Below, one piece after another: positions 14,125-22,294 of a DNA stretch of 45,092 bases (the stretch's first letter is position 1; every line of letters starts with the position of its first letter). The position numbers and the translations under genes were made by a program. The notes under the pieces were generated by a model. That model was not told where the DNA came from and made no database searches. It saw only the letters and a program-made list of their open reading frames with translations. Source of the stretch: JAYOFM01 sp038117225 (GTDB taxonomy: Bacteria; Pseudomonadota; Alphaproteobacteria; Rhodospirillales; Casp-alpha2); NCBI GenBank assembly GCA_038117225.1, contig JAYOFM010000010.1:1-45092 (forward strand). The letters run 5' to 3'.

Positions 14125-16992
14125 TCACGCCGACTTGACGCGGCAGAGAGTGACCTTGGATTCCTGCATCTGGGTCACCGAGTCATATCCGTAGGTACCG
14201 CACATGTTGGACGCTTCACCCAACACATACGGATCAGCCCCTTCTGGGTATTTCGCGCGTAGCGATTGACCCATCCAGTGCCCACCGAAGTGGAACGGCA
14301 TGAAGACAACACCACGGGCCACACGCTCGGTGACCAGGGCCTTGACCTTCACCTTTCCGCCTTCGGGCCCTTCGACCCACATCATCTGGCCGTCACGGAT
14401 GCCGCTGTTATTGGCATCGACCGGATGAATTTCGGCGAACATGTCCTGCTGCAGCTCAGCCAGCCAGGAATTCGCCCGGCTTTCATCACCGCCACCTTCG
14501 TATTCCACGAGACGGCCCGACGTGAGAATGATCGGGAAGTCCTTGGAAAAGTCGTTCTTCTGAATCGACGCATACTTGGTGGGCAGACGATAGGCTTGCT
14601 TGTCCTTGTACGTCTCGTACTTGGGCAGCAAGTCACGCCGCGGCGTGTACAAAGGCTCGCGATGCAGCGGCACTGGATCCGGGAAGGTCCAGACCACCAC
14701 GCGGGCCTTGGCGTTGCCGAACGGCGCGCAGCCATGCTTGATCGCGACACGCTGGATGCCGCCCGACAGGTCGGTTTTCCAGTTGGTCTTGTCGCCCGCG
14801 ACCGCTTCGATGGCCTTGGTTTCCGCGTCCGTCAGGTCCTTGTCCCAGCCGAGCTTTTTCAACATGGCCATGTTGAATTCGGGGTGACCATCCTTGAGCT
14901 CGTTACCGACCGGGTAGGATCCTTCGGCGAGAAGATTCTCGCCGTTCCGCTCGACACCGAAACGGGCTCGGAAGTTGAGACCGCCCTCGGCGACGGGCTT
15001 CGACGGATCATAGAGAACCGGGGTTCCCGGATGCTTCATTTCCGGCGTTCCCCAGCACGGCCACGGCATGCCGTAGTAGTCACCGTCGACCGGGCCGCCC
15101 TTGGCCTGCAGGGTGGTCTTGTCGAAGGTCGACTGATTGGCCATGTGCGCGATCATGCGTTCCGGCGACTGGCCGGTGTAGCCAATGGTCCACATGCCAC
15201 CGTTGAACTCCTTGGTGATGTCGGTGACATCCGGCTCTTCACCGTGGACCTTGATGTTCTTGAAGAACTCCTTATCGAAGCCGAACTTCTTCGCGAACTT
15301 GTACATGATGACATGGTCGGGCAACGACTCGTAGACCGGTTTGACGACCCTTTCGCGCCACTGCAGGGAGCGGTTCGACGCGGTCACCGAGCCCAGGGTC
15401 TCGAACTGGGTCGAGGCCGGCAGCACGTAGACTCCGTCCTTGCGATCCGGGATGACGGAAGCAAAGGTCGGCACCGGGTCGATGATGACCATGATGTCGA
15501 GCTTCTCCATCGCCTTCTTCATTTCCGGAAGACGCGTCTGCGAGTTGCAGGCATGCCCCCAGAAGACCATGGCCCGGAGGTTATCCGGCTGATCGATCTT
15601 CGTCTTGTCCTCAAGAACGCCATCGATCCAACGGCTGACCGGAATGCCCTTCGACTGCATCAGTTTCTCGGACGCGAAACGGCCCTTGATGTAGTCGTAA
15701 TCGACGTTCCAGACCCGCGCCCAGTGCTTCCACGAGCCCTTCTTGAGGCCGTAGTAGCCCGGCAACGAGTGCGACAGGATGCAGAAATCAGTGGCACCCT
15801 GCACGTTGTCGTGGCCGCGAAAGATGTTGGCGCCGCCGCCCTGTGTGCCGATGTTGCCCAACGCCAGCATCAGCGTGCAGTAGGCACGCGTATTGTTGTT
15901 GCCGTTGGTGTGCTGGGTTCCGCCCATGCACCAGACGATGGTGCCAGGACGGTTGTTGGCCAGCGTACGCGCGACCCGGCGAAGCTGAGCTCCTGGGGTT
16001 CCGGTGACACGTTCGGTCTCTTCCGGGGTCCATTTCTTGACCTCGGCACGGACCTGATCCATGCCCCAAACACGCTGCTTGATGTACTGCTTGTCTTCCC
16101 AGCCATTCTCGAAAATGTGCCAGAGAATGCCCCAGATCAGCGCCACATCGGTGCCCGGACGGAACCGCACGTACTCGTTGGCGTGCGCGGCCGTGCGGGT
16201 AAAGCGCGGGTCACAGACGATCAAGGCGGCGTTGTTCTGCTCCTTGGCCTTGAGGATATGCTGAACGGCGACCGGGTGCGCTTCGGCGGGGTTCGAGCCG
16301 ATGAGGAACATGGCACGCGAATTATGCATGTCATTGTAGCTGTTCGTCATGGCGCCGTAGCCCCAGGTGTTGGCAACACCCGCAACCGTCGTCGAGTGGC
16401 AGATACGCGCCTGATGGTCACCGTTGTTCGAGCCCCAGAAGGCATAGAACTTACGGAACAGGTACGACTGCTCGTTCGAGAACTTGGCGGAACCGAGCCA
16501 GTACACGGAATCGGGGCCGGATGTCTTGCGGATATCCAGCATCTTGTCGCCGATTTCATTGATCGCCTGATCCCAGCTGATCTTCTGCCATTTGCCACCC
16601 GAGAGTTTCATCGGGTAGCGCAGACGACGCTCGGCATGTGCGTGATGGCGCACCGAAGCCCCCTTGGCGCAGTGAGCACCAAGATTGAACGGGCTGTCGA
16701 AGCCGGGCTCCTGACCCGTCCAGACGCCGTTTTCCACTTCGCCGATGACTGTGCAGCCGACGGAGCAGTGCGTGCAGACAGATTTCTTCAGCTCCATCTT
16801 CTTCGCCGTTGCCTGCGCCTTCGCCTGCTTGACCATGCCACCAGGCAGGGCGGAAGCCAGCGCGACGCCACCGGCGGCGACGCCGGACCGCTTGAGGAAT
16901 GTCCGGCGGTCCATTGAACCACCGATCACGCCTGCCAGCGCTTTCTTTAAGCGGGGGCCATTCGCAACCCCGCTGCTCTTTTTCGTGAGCAT
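14125..16992 (-). CDS. fdhA: Periplasmic formate dehydrogenase alpha subunit with Tat signal
   Basis: This is the catalytic bis-MGD subunit of a respiratory formate dehydrogenase, 955 residues. The Tat motif DRRTFLKRSG lies at 28-37, after a 27-residue N-region that is usual in this group. The [4Fe-4S] ligands are Cys73, Cys76, Cys80 and Cys108. The metal ligand is cysteine, not selenocysteine: QARICHSTT places Cys198 before His199. AGGAGA lies 7 bases before the ATG at 16992; a TTG at 16995 is less well placed. It follows the small Tat protein and TorD-like chaperone genes and precedes fdhB, the standard order for this membrane-bound class. Mo or W cannot be distinguished here. Confidence 0.95.
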   Translation of the reverse strand: MLTKKSSGVANGPRLKKALAGVIGGSMDRRTFLKRSGVAAGGVALASALPGGMVKQAKAQATAKKMELKKSVCTHCSVGCTVIGEVENGVWTGQEPGFDSPFNLGAHCAKGASVRHHAHAERRLRYPMKLSGGKWQKISWDQAINEIGDKMLDIRKTSGPDSVYWLGSAKFSNEQSYLFRKFYAFWGSNNGDHQARICHSTTVAGVANTWGYGAMTNSYNDMHNSRAMFLIGSNPAEAHPVAVQHILKAKEQNNAALIVCDPRFTRTAAHANEYVRFRPGTDVALIWGILWHIFENGWEDKQYIKQRVWGMDQVRAEVKKWTPEETERVTGTPGAQLRRVARTLANNRPGTIVWCMGGTQHTNGNNNTRAYCTLMLALGNIGTQGGGANIFRGHDNVQGATDFCILSHSLPGYYGLKKGSWKHWARVWNVDYDYIKGRFASEKLMQSKGIPVSRWIDGVLEDKTKIDQPDNLRAMVFWGHACNSQTRLPEMKKAMEKLDIMVIIDPVPTFASVIPDRKDGVYVLPASTQFETLGSVTASNRSLQWRERVVKPVYESLPDHVIMYKFAKKFGFDKEFFKNIKVHGEEPDVTDITKEFNGGMWTIGYTGQSPERMIAHMANQSTFDKTTLQAKGGPVDGDYYGMPWPCWGTPEMKHPGTPVLYDPSKPVAEGGLNFRARFGVERNGENLLAEGSYPVGNELKDGHPEFNMAMLKKLGWDKDLTDAETKAIEAVAGDKTNWKTDLSGGIQRVAIKHGCAPFGNAKARVVVWTFPDPVPLHREPLYTPRRDLLPKYETYKDKQAYRLPTKYASIQKNDFSKDFPIILTSGRLVEYEGGGDESRANSWLAELQQDMFAEIHPVDANNSGIRDGQMMWVEGPEGGKVKVKALVTERVARGVVFMPFHFGGHWMGQSLRAKYPEGADPYVLGEASNMCGTYGYDSVTQMQESKVTLCRVKSA

Positions 16993-17035
16993 CAAGTTTC
17001 TCCTAGAACTTGGCCATTATCTGACCTTGTTGCGC

Positions 17036-17236
17036 TTAGAACCTGGCGAGCTCGTAGTACTTCATTACGTGCTCGGATTCACGGTACCCGGACGTCTGCC
17101 CGGAAACCGGTGCCGTTGCTTTCGCTTCGGTCCCGGAAAGGGTCGCGGCCGCCACACCGGCGGCGGCGCCGGTCAGGCCGGCCCCTTTCAAGAACTTGCG
17201 GCGAGCAAGCGATTTTGGCTGTTCGGTTCGTTTCAT
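17036..17236 (-). CDS. Small Tat-signal protein of formate dehydrogenase loci
   Basis: This 66-residue protein is nearly all Tat signal: ARRKFLKGAGLTGAAAGVAAATL, then a short tail ending HVMKYYELARF. Proteins of this form lie just upstream of fdhA in many proteobacteria and are annotated as the formate dehydrogenase region TAT target. The ATG at 17236 has AAGGAGAG upstream at good spacing. It sits 43 bp before fdhA and 142 bp after the TorD-like gene. Its biochemical job is not known to me. Confidence 0.85.
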   Translation of the reverse strand: MKRTEQPKSLARRKFLKGAGLTGAAAGVAAATLSGTEAKATAPVSGQTSGYRESEHVMKYYELARF

Positions 17237-17378
17237 CGCTCTCTCCTTGCTATGTGAGTCCCAAGACAATGCCCAAAACATGGAACGGGTCCCACAGGGT
17301 TTCACTCCCACCACCAACACCGGCATTCCCGCCCGGGGCGCGGCACGGAGGCCGCCGGCTCGATTCCATCGACGCGCC

Positions 17379-18065
17379 TTAAAGCGCCGCCATGCGAAAG
17401 CCTTCCTCCTCAATCGCCATGAACATCTTGCCGATGGTGCCCACCGGCGCGTAGAGGTTCGAGGCTTCACAGGCTTCCAAATCTTCGAACACCCGCGTTG
17501 CCCACGGGGCTAGGTGTTCGTTGAAAAATTCCCTTTGCGTGGCAAGATCAGCGATACCGGATCCAAAGCCACCCGTGATCAGCCCATGCATCATCTCGCA
17601 AAGACTGGCAATGTGGTCCTCGGGTTCCTTGTTGCCGTCCACGACGCCAATGCCGAGCGCCTTCATGCTTTGGCGCAGCTCGGCGAGCGGCCGATCATAA
17701 ACAAGTCCGGTCAAGTAGAACGACGCATACGGCGAAATTTCCCCGCCGGCGCCGAACCCATAAAACAAGACCGTGAATTCTTCCTCGGCGACGGTCCGCG
17801 ATGAACGCACGGCAAGCGCGCCGAACTTCTTGAGGGCGGCGCCAAGCGGCGTGTCGTCGGCGTGTTTGTCCAACTCGCGCACGAAAGCGAGGGTGTCGTC
17901 ATCCATCGGACGGGCGAGCACACGCGCCAGCAGGGCATAGAAATTAGCCCGCAACGCGTCTTCCTCGCTCACGGCGAGGGCATCGCTGTTCTGGTCGTCG
18001 ATGTTGTCAGTCTGAAAGTCCTGGCTCTTGCGGCCTTCACCTTCGTCGACCGTGGATACCTCCAC
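17379..18065 (-). CDS. TorD/DmsD-family chaperone for formate dehydrogenase
   Basis: TorD-type chaperones bind Tat signals and protect apo-molybdoenzymes until the cofactor is inserted. This all-helical 228-residue protein has the family core EEEFTVLFYGFGAGGEISPYASFYLTG and the conserved region EPEDHIASLCEMMHGLI. The first ~35 residues are an acidic, low-complexity extension. The start is a GTG at 18065, with AGAGG 9 bases upstream. It is the first gene after a 318-bp gap holding a promoter and a palindrome, so it probably leads the structural operon. Confidence 0.9.
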   Translation of the reverse strand: MEVSTVDEGEGRKSQDFQTDNIDDQNSDALAVSEEDALRANFYALLARVLARPMDDDTLAFVRELDKHADDTPLGAALKKFGALAVRSSRTVAEEEFTVLFYGFGAGGEISPYASFYLTGLVYDRPLAELRQSMKALGIGVVDGNKEPEDHIASLCEMMHGLITGGFGSGIADLATQREFFNEHLAPWATRVFEDLEACEASNLYAPVGTIGKMFMAIEEEGFRMAAL

Positions 18066-18383
18066 TCGGCATACCTCTTTTTTAATCGTTGCCGCGGCCG
18101 GTTTCCCGCCGCGGACGCTCCCGTTCTTGTCTCGGCCGTTAACGCCCTCCGCGCCCCATCGCGGCCCCTCGTAACGACACCTCCGAAGCCTTGCTAAATG
18201 CCGCGACCGCTCCCCGTGGCCGCGCCAACGTTAGGTGGCTTCTGGTAGTATACCAGTATCCGGCCAGCCGACGTCAAATGTCAACGGGAATCCCCGTGAA
18301 CACCAGAAATCCAGAGTTTTGTCCTTATTTAAAAGAGGGGTTTTAGGCGCGCGCGACCGTCATTGCGGCCGTCGGAGATCAAC
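18066..18383 (-). other. 318-bp gap holding the promoter of the torD-fdhX-type-fdhABC operon
   Basis: No gene is seen here. On the minus strand TTGACA (18284-18279), an 18-base spacer and GATACT (18260-18255) form a sigma-70-like promoter. The palindrome at 18242-18256 overlaps the -10 element, a repressor-like position. This leaves about 180 bases of untranslated leader before the TorD-family start. Confidence 0.55.
18242..18256. promoter_or_regulatory. Palindromic operator candidate CTGGTA-GTA-TACCAG
   Basis: Perfect 6-base arms surround 3 bases. The arms are the same as those of the site at 32564-32579, which has no spacer, and the core is similar to 3596-3609. It overlaps the -10 element of the predicted formate dehydrogenase promoter. 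This suggests a repressor site shared among formate/cofactor genes. Confidence 0.6.
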
Positions 18384-19310
18384 TCACGGAGCATCCTCGG
18401 CATCATCGTCTTCCGCGTCATTAATCTGGTCCCCCGCGTCGTCCTCGGTGGCGGACGGCGCGGGGCGGCGCACGTTGACGGCGTTGTCGGGTGGTCGGAC
18501 GTCCGGTTCGTGGCCCGCGGCGGCGATTTCCTTATCATCCAGGACTTCCTCGCCGTCGACCGCCACCTTCCCGTCGCTCTCCCCGCCGTCCTCCGCATCC
18601 GGCAGGGGATTGCCATCATCGTCGATATTCTCGCCGAACACACGCCGGGTCTCGATCGGCGTCATGTCCTTCAGTTCCTGCTCGCTGAGATGACCGCGCC
18701 CAACCTTATAGTTGCCGACGGCGGCATCGATGACTTTGTGAATGATGTTGAAATCGTCGTCGTAGTCGTTCAGGCCGTCGCGGAAATTGAACATCGGATT
18801 GATTGCCCATAGCTTGCGCAACGCGCGACGGCGGATAAAATCAGGCACCGCATCAGCGAGGAATGGCGTGAAATCGGATTCCCGTTGCAGGCTCTCGATG
18901 TCCGGCAACGCGTCGACGACGACCTGTTCCTCCTCACTGAGGGGACGAGAAGCCAGTTCCGGAATTTCCTCTTCATGGATGACTGGTGGTTTCTGATCGC
19001 CCTCTTGACCATCCGGAGTTGCCAATGCGTGCCCGACGCCACGGGTCAGGTCATCATCGTCGTCCTCAATTCCGGCCAGCGGCGCCATCGGCGCGATGAC
19101 GGTTCGCTTCAACACGCCGCCCGGCAGGCTCAAGGCCAAGTCCGTCGCTATCCGTGAACGGTCATCTGCTTGCTCCTGCGGTGCCGCGCCGCCGCGCCGT
19201 GCCGCCGCCTGACGGCCTTCCTCGATGCGCTGCTCCTCGTCGGTATCGACGCCACCGCTGCGTTTCAGCCGCGACCAGCGCGACAGCCGCCCTTCGTCCG
19301 ATTCAACCAT
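18384..19310 (-). CDS. DUF3306-family formate dehydrogenase accessory protein
   Basis: This 308-residue protein opens with DEGRLSRWSRLKRSG, the usual start of DUF3306 proteins, and contains the conserved block DFTPFLADAVPDFIRRRALRKLW...FRDGLNDYDDDF. The C-terminal ~100 residues are very acidic and low in complexity. The ATG at 19310 overlaps the end of the DUF3305 gene by 8 bases, so the pair is translationally coupled. Both families occur mainly beside membrane-bound formate dehydrogenases. A role in assembly is assumed; I know of no defined biochemical activity. Confidence 0.85.
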   Translation of the reverse strand: MVESDEGRLSRWSRLKRSGGVDTDEEQRIEEGRQAAARRGGAAPQEQADDRSRIATDLALSLPGGVLKRTVIAPMAPLAGIEDDDDDLTRGVGHALATPDGQEGDQKPPVIHEEEIPELASRPLSEEEQVVVDALPDIESLQRESDFTPFLADAVPDFIRRRALRKLWAINPMFNFRDGLNDYDDDFNIIHKVIDAAVGNYKVGRGHLSEQELKDMTPIETRRVFGENIDDDGNPLPDAEDGGESDGKVAVDGEEVLDDKEIAAAGHEPDVRPPDNAVNVRRPAPSATEDDAGDQINDAEDDDAEDAP

Positions 19311-19878
19311 CAAACTTGCGGCCTGGTCGATTGCCGGCCGGTCCCTGATAGAAGTCACCCTTGCGCGGGTCATAGGCCTTGCGCTTACGTTTCTTGAATT
19401 CCTGCTCCACATGATACTGCTCGCAGAAATCGTTGAGCCACGCGGCGACCACGTCCGGCATCGGCACGCCCTCGACAATCTGTTCCGAGTCCTCGGTATA
19501 ACCCTCGGCCTCATAGGGACAGACGGTGGCCAGCAGTGGCATGATTTCCGGCTCGTCCACTTCCTCGCCTGGCGTCAGCACGATGTAGACATGCGGGATA
19601 TGATTGGCGAGGTTCATCTTGTAGCCCTGGGTCTCGCCCTGAAAAAGCTCCAATGACAGCGTCGCGGCGTGGTAGCGGACCCAACCCTCGCCTTCCTGCA
19701 ACACGGTCCACTCGTCCTCCACGTCCTTCGGCGGCGCACCGGGAATAATGCCGACCGGACGCCAGTCGTAATCGACCCAGCGGTTATCGATCTCGCGCCG
19801 TTCGATGATGACGCCGACGTTGAGGCTCGCGTAGGCCCCTTTCGCGGTCGCCATGTCACCCTTGCCGCGAACGCTCAT
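19303..19878 (-). CDS. DUF3305-family formate dehydrogenase accessory protein
   Basis: The protein has 191 residues and typical family features: LNVGVIIERREIDNRWVDYDWRPVGI near the start, then LSLELFQGETQGYKMNL and IYIVLTPG-like strands. It ends in a basic tail (FKKRKRKAYDPRKGDFYQG). The start overlaps the mobA stop as ATGA; a second ATG lies eight codons in. It is coupled to DUF3306 downstream. The family is tied to formate dehydrogenase loci by context; the molecular role is unknown. Confidence 0.85.
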   Translation of the reverse strand: MSVRGKGDMATAKGAYASLNVGVIIERREIDNRWVDYDWRPVGIIPGAPPKDVEDEWTVLQEGEGWVRYHAATLSLELFQGETQGYKMNLANHIPHVYIVLTPGEEVDEPEIMPLLATVCPYEAEGYTEDSEQIVEGVPMPDVVAAWLNDFCEQYHVEQEFKKRKRKAYDPRKGDFYQGPAGNRPGRKFDG

Positions 19879-20540
19879 GCCACGCCCCTCGCCGGTTCGC
19901 CGCCATCATCCAACAGCTGGATCAATCTTTCCGCCTCGGCCAGATTTTCCGGCCGGTTGACGTTGAAGAACGGATCCACCGGGTCAATGTCGAAGTCCAC
20001 ATGGACAATATTATAGCGTGCCGTCCAGCGGTCGATCTTGCGCAACTCTTCGTCGACCAGGGCGCGGCGCAGTTCGCCCGCCAGAGCCACGGGCCACAAT
20101 CCGAAGACCGGGTGCGTGCGCCCGTCCGACATGGCGCAGGCGAGATCCGCGTTGCCGGACGTCACGGCGGCCGCCAGCCGCGCCACCAGATCGGCAGGCA
20201 GAAACGGCGCATCGGTGGCGAAGCTGGCAACCCATACGCAATTTGGCGCATCCGCCGCCGCCCACTCGAGCGCGGTCAGAATGCCGGCAAGCGGTCCGGC
20301 GAACCCGTCCACCACATCGGCAACCACCGGTAGACCATGTTCGGCAAAGCGCGCCGGGTCGCCGTTGGCGTTAAGAATCAGCGGGCCGACCTGCGGCCGC
20401 GCACGGTCGATGATGCGATCCAGAATCGGCCGGCCGCCGACGCTGGCCATCGACTTGTCGCCGCCGCCCATACGCCGCGCCAGACCGCCGGCCAGCAAAA
20501 CGCCGACGATGTCGTCGTGTTTGATCTCGACCCCACTCAT
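19875..20540 (-). CDS. mobA: Molybdenum cofactor guanylyltransferase MobA
   Basis: MobA joins GMP to molybdopterin, making the MGD cofactor that both formate dehydrogenases here need. This 221-residue protein has the nucleotide-binding start VGVLLAGGLARRMGGGDKSM, the metal-site segment SFATDAPFLPADLV, and the C-terminal FFNVNRPENLAEAE. The ATG at 20540 overlaps the stop of the upstream gene (ATGA). In E. coli MobA the segment before the acidic pair reads differently, but the motif is otherwise standard. Confidence 0.93.
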   Translation of the reverse strand: MSGVEIKHDDIVGVLLAGGLARRMGGGDKSMASVGGRPILDRIIDRARPQVGPLILNANGDPARFAEHGLPVVADVVDGFAGPLAGILTALEWAAADAPNCVWVASFATDAPFLPADLVARLAAAVTSGNADLACAMSDGRTHPVFGLWPVALAGELRRALVDEELRKIDRWTARYNIVHVDFDIDPVDPFFNVNRPENLAEAERLIQLLDDGGEPARGVA

Positions 20541-21151
20541 GCCGCGGCTTCCGCGTCGGCGACGTGCGGCCAAGCAAAACCATCGCCGAGCACGGCGACG
20601 ATCCCATTGGCCCCGCGATTGACAATGTTCACGGCCCCTTGAGGCAACGCGCCGCCACGGTCATTGGCGACGACGATGCGGCGACCATCCGCGTCCGTGG
20701 CACCGTTTGCCGCCAGCCGGCGCACACGCTCGATCAGCACACCCTCGATGGCCGGCCAAATAACGGTCTCGCCGCTTTCCATCTCATGACCTTCCGCCGC
20801 CAGATACCAGCTCATGCGCCGTACCGTGCCGGCGGCAAGGCGCTGGTGGTATTCGAGGTCGAGCAAGGCGCGGAAGGGCGCCCCGCGATCATCGATCCCG
20901 TAGACAAGCGCTCCATCATCGTCATACAGGTCATAGGCAAAGGCGAGGGTCGCGGCGATGTGTTCACGCAGCCGGGTCACGAAATTTCCAGTGACACCGA
21001 TATAGACCCGCACCAGGTCGCCGTGATCGTGCAGGCAGACATAGACCCCTGGCACCTGGAGATCATCCAGCAGCCGCTCGTCCATCACCTCATCGGCCGG
21101 TCGCCACGGGCCCGACCAGGTCAATTCCAACGTCGGCGCGGGCGCGCTCAT
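20537..21151 (-). CDS. GIY-YIG-like protein between fdhD and mobA
   Basis: This 204-residue protein shows the GIY-YIG pattern: GVY (35-37), then RVYIGVTGNFVTRLREH with YIG at 50-52, Arg60 and His64, and a possible catalytic Glu136 in AIEGVLIERV. The family are endonuclease folds found in UvrC, Slx1 and homing nucleases. It overlaps both neighbours by ATGA (fdhD upstream, mobA downstream), so it is a fixed part of the cofactor operon. Why a nuclease-like fold should belong there is unclear; it may be a non-nuclease derivative. Confidence is moderate because the match is by motif only. Confidence 0.62.
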   Translation of the reverse strand: MSAPAPTLELTWSGPWRPADEVMDERLLDDLQVPGVYVCLHDHGDLVRVYIGVTGNFVTRLREHIAATLAFAYDLYDDDGALVYGIDDRGAPFRALLDLEYHQRLAAGTVRRMSWYLAAEGHEMESGETVIWPAIEGVLIERVRRLAANGATDADGRRIVVANDRGGALPQGAVNIVNRGANGIVAVLGDGFAWPHVADAEAAA

Positions 21152-22053
21152 TCCGCGGCGGCTCCCTTGCGGTTGACACTTGCGGGCTCGTCCTCGGCGG
21201 CGCCAGGCGCGGCGTCATAGTCGATGCGCTCCTCACCAGCCAATGCGACGAAGCGGCGCCCCCTAGCCCGCCCGACCAGGGTCATGCCGACCTGGCGCGC
21301 CAGTTCGACGCCCCACGCTGTGAAGCCCGAGCGCGAACACAAGATCGGAATCCCCATCTGCACCGTCTTGATGACCATCTCGCTGGTCAGGCGGCCGGTG
21401 GTGTAGAATATCTTGTCCTCGCCGGTAATACCGTGGCGGTACATGTACCCGGCAATCTTGTCGACGGCGTTATGGCGGCCGACATCTTCCATGTAGATCA
21501 GCGGCCGGTCCTCGACGCACAGCACGCAGCCGTGAATGGCGCCGGCTTCCAGATAAAGCGACGGCGTAGTGTTGATCGCCTTGGTCAGGGCATACAGCCA
21601 CGACGTCTTGAGCACCGCATCCGGCGCCAGCGTGATCTCCTCGAATTTTTCCATGACGTCGCCGAAGACGGTGCCCTGGGCGCAGCCCGACGTCAGGGTC
21701 TTCTTCTTCAGCTTGTCCTCGTAATCGGTCTCGCGGGCGGTACGGACGACGACGGTCTCGATGTCCTCTTCGTACTCGACGGCGGTGATCTCGTCGTCAT
21801 CGCGCAGCATATTCTGATTCTTCAAATAACCGATGGCGAGGTATTCGGGATAATCGCAGATGGTCATCATGGTGACGATTTCGCGGCCGTTAAGAAACAG
21901 CGTCAACGGCCGTTCCACGGTGACCGAGGTGGTCACCGGATTGCCGTCCTGGTCGATGCCCTGAACCCGCTCCGTCAAACGCGGATCGTTGGGATCGGGC
22001 GCCACCAGGAATCCGGCGCTGTCCGCAGTCGGCATCGGCGTATCGTCGTGCAA
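21148..22053 (-). CDS. fdhD: FdhD, sulfurtransferase for formate dehydrogenase
   Basis: FdhD passes sulfur from a cysteine desulfurase to the Mo/W cofactor of formate dehydrogenase. The 301-residue protein has the N-terminal ERPLTLFLNGREIVTMM, the loop TSGCAQGTVFGD, then MEDVGRHNAVDKI, FYTTGRLTSEMV and SRSGFTAWGVELA. The loop has a single cysteine (Cys124) where E. coli has CxxC; the second position is not Cys. The start is a TTG at 22053 with GGGAGGG directly upstream; the next ATG, six codons on, has no ribosome binding site. It heads the fdhD-GIY-mobA-DUF3305-DUF3306 series and is divergent from tupB. Confidence 0.95.
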   Translation of the reverse strand: MHDDTPMPTADSAGFLVAPDPNDPRLTERVQGIDQDGNPVTTSVTVERPLTLFLNGREIVTMMTICDYPEYLAIGYLKNQNMLRDDDEITAVEYEEDIETVVVRTARETDYEDKLKKKTLTSGCAQGTVFGDVMEKFEEITLAPDAVLKTSWLYALTKAINTTPSLYLEAGAIHGCVLCVEDRPLIYMEDVGRHNAVDKIAGYMYRHGITGEDKIFYTTGRLTSEMVIKTVQMGIPILCSRSGFTAWGVELARQVGMTLVGRARGRRFVALAGEERIDYDAAPGAAEDEPASVNRKGAAAE

Positions 22054-22204
22054 TGTGCCCTCCCGGATCCGGCGCAGCGCCGGTTCGATGGTCGATCATG
22101 ACGTCGACCTTGCCCGCGCCGAGATGAACTCAACATGGGGAGCGCGATCATCGAAGGCAACGGCGACGAAATCAAGCCGCACCGACACCATGGGCTCGAA
22201 TATC

Positions 22205-22275
22205 CATTGATTATGCCTTTTTATGTTTAAAATTGTTTTTATTACTAGTAAATGCATAAATATGTAACATAACCA
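22205..22275. promoter_or_regulatory. AT-rich island between fdhD and tupB with an 11-bp palindrome
   Basis: About 70 bases are far richer in A and T than the rest of the window. They include TATGT-A-ACATA (22261-22271) and plausible promoter pieces reading toward tupB (TTGTTT near 22234, then ATAAAT 17 bases on). The short palindrome is not a match to the E. coli ModE box I know. It is the likely control region for the tungstate transporter. Confidence 0.5.
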
Positions 22276-22294
22276 GGCTGAAAGACACTACGAC

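Noticed and set aside
14266..16917. 883-codon open frame on the plus strand
   Set aside because: It lies opposite fdhA, which has all expected motifs; long antisense frames are common in GC-rich genes.
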